DNA of 32,518 nt from JAWXBM01 sp964602895 (GTDB taxonomy: Bacteria; Pseudomonadota; Gammaproteobacteria; Xanthomonadales; SZUA-36): assembly GCA_964602895.1 (NCBI GenBank), contig CAZRTG010000015.1, positions 1 through 32,518 on the forward strand. Direction: 5' to 3'. Of this stretch, positions 32,370 to 32,518 are shown piece by piece. Each line of letters starts with the position of its first letter. The first letter of the stretch is position 1. Below the pieces are notes generated by a model, which was given only the letters and a program-made list of their open reading frames with translations, searched no databases and was not told the origin of the DNA. The translations under genes and the position numbers were made by a program.

Positions 32370-32518
32370 ATGGAAATTTCCACCCACGAACCCCCTTCTG
32401 CTAACCCCTTTGTGATGGAGCACAACGCCCAGGCTGAGCGGCGCCAGCAGCGCATCCAGGGCCTGGAAGATGAGATCACCGAACTGGCGGCACATATTCA
32501 CGCGGCCACGTTTCGTTT
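32370..32518 (+). CDS. DUF222-domain protein (HNH endonuclease family), 3' part outside window
   Basis: Only the first 49 codons are seen. After a short lead (STHEPPSANPFVMEHNAQ) comes RIQGLEDEITELAAHIHAATFR, which matches the start of the DUF222 domain as found in gammaproteobacterial HNH endonuclease-like proteins. These proteins usually end in an HNH nuclease domain, which would lie beyond the window. A GTG/ATG pair at 32412-32417 (VME) is in frame, but the ATG at 32370 gives the usual length before the domain. No strong ribosome site is seen before 32370. Their biological role is not settled. The LexA-type box upstream suggests induction by DNA damage. Confidence 0.65.
   Translation, partial: MEISTHEPPSANPFVMEHNAQAERRQQRIQGLEDEITELAAHIHAATFR

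Noticed and set aside
1..32518. CRISPR array or complete insertion sequence
   Set aside because: I saw no regularly spaced repeats and no transposase gene. The only long repeat is the single inverted repeat at 2136-2219.

Overview
The window looks like a draft-assembly scaffold from a gammaproteobacterium. Two runs of exactly 100 N (26400-26499 and 30528-30627) mark assembly gaps. The chromosomal genes point the same way: a tRNA-Asp followed by ppiD and a convergent fabI, then yidD-pyrC, dksA, an OmpA-type porin, cysS-sufE and pepQ. I cannot place it to genus. Gene density is high, and most neighbouring genes either overlap by 4-8 nt or face each other.

Layout. (1) 1-13.7 kb is mostly housekeeping. 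It holds the 3' part of tRNA-Asp, the periplasmic chaperone PpiD, an 84-bp near-perfect inverted repeat filling the gap to FabI, a class-I dihydroorotase, YidD, a DksA with a reduced zinc-finger, an OmpA-family protein with a clear promoter and terminator, CysRS-SufE, PepQ, a divergent pair (DUF1232-like protein / ZIP-like membrane protein), and a divergent pair (metallo-beta-lactamase-fold hydrolase / exported serine hydrolase). (2) 13.8-17.2 kb is an accessory-looking block: a protein-isoaspartate methyltransferase fused to an erythromycin-esterase-type domain, a CBS-pair/DUF2267 protein and an HPF/RaiA-like protein. All three suggest protein damage or dormancy functions. (3) 17.5-20.7 kb is a MacA/MacB-like three-gene ABC export operon. 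(4) 20.7-24.2 kb (minus strand) is a complete MCE lipid-transport operon: STAS-MlaE permease, MlaF ATPase, MlaD protein and auxiliary lipoprotein. (5) 24.6-31.1 kb is an N-type rotary ATPase operon in the order atpD-C-Q-R-B-E-F-A-G, with both assembly gaps inside it. Its c subunit carries two carboxylates plus the polar residues of Na+-type rings. (6) 31.3-32.5 kb holds a classical SDR oxidoreductase and then the first 49 codons of a DUF222-type (HNH endonuclease family) protein, preceded by a strong LexA-box-like palindrome.

How the parts work together: regions 3-5 are three independent membrane machines (export, lipid trafficking, ion pumping), each with tightly coupled genes. Region 2 looks like a small stress-survival module. 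The most interesting items are the methyltransferase-esterase fusion and its neighbours, the apparent SOS control of the DUF222 gene, the long inverted repeat between ppiD and fabI, and the c-subunit ion site of the N-ATPase. I found no CRISPR array, no complete insertion sequence and no rRNA. I did not identify a wholly unknown system with confidence.
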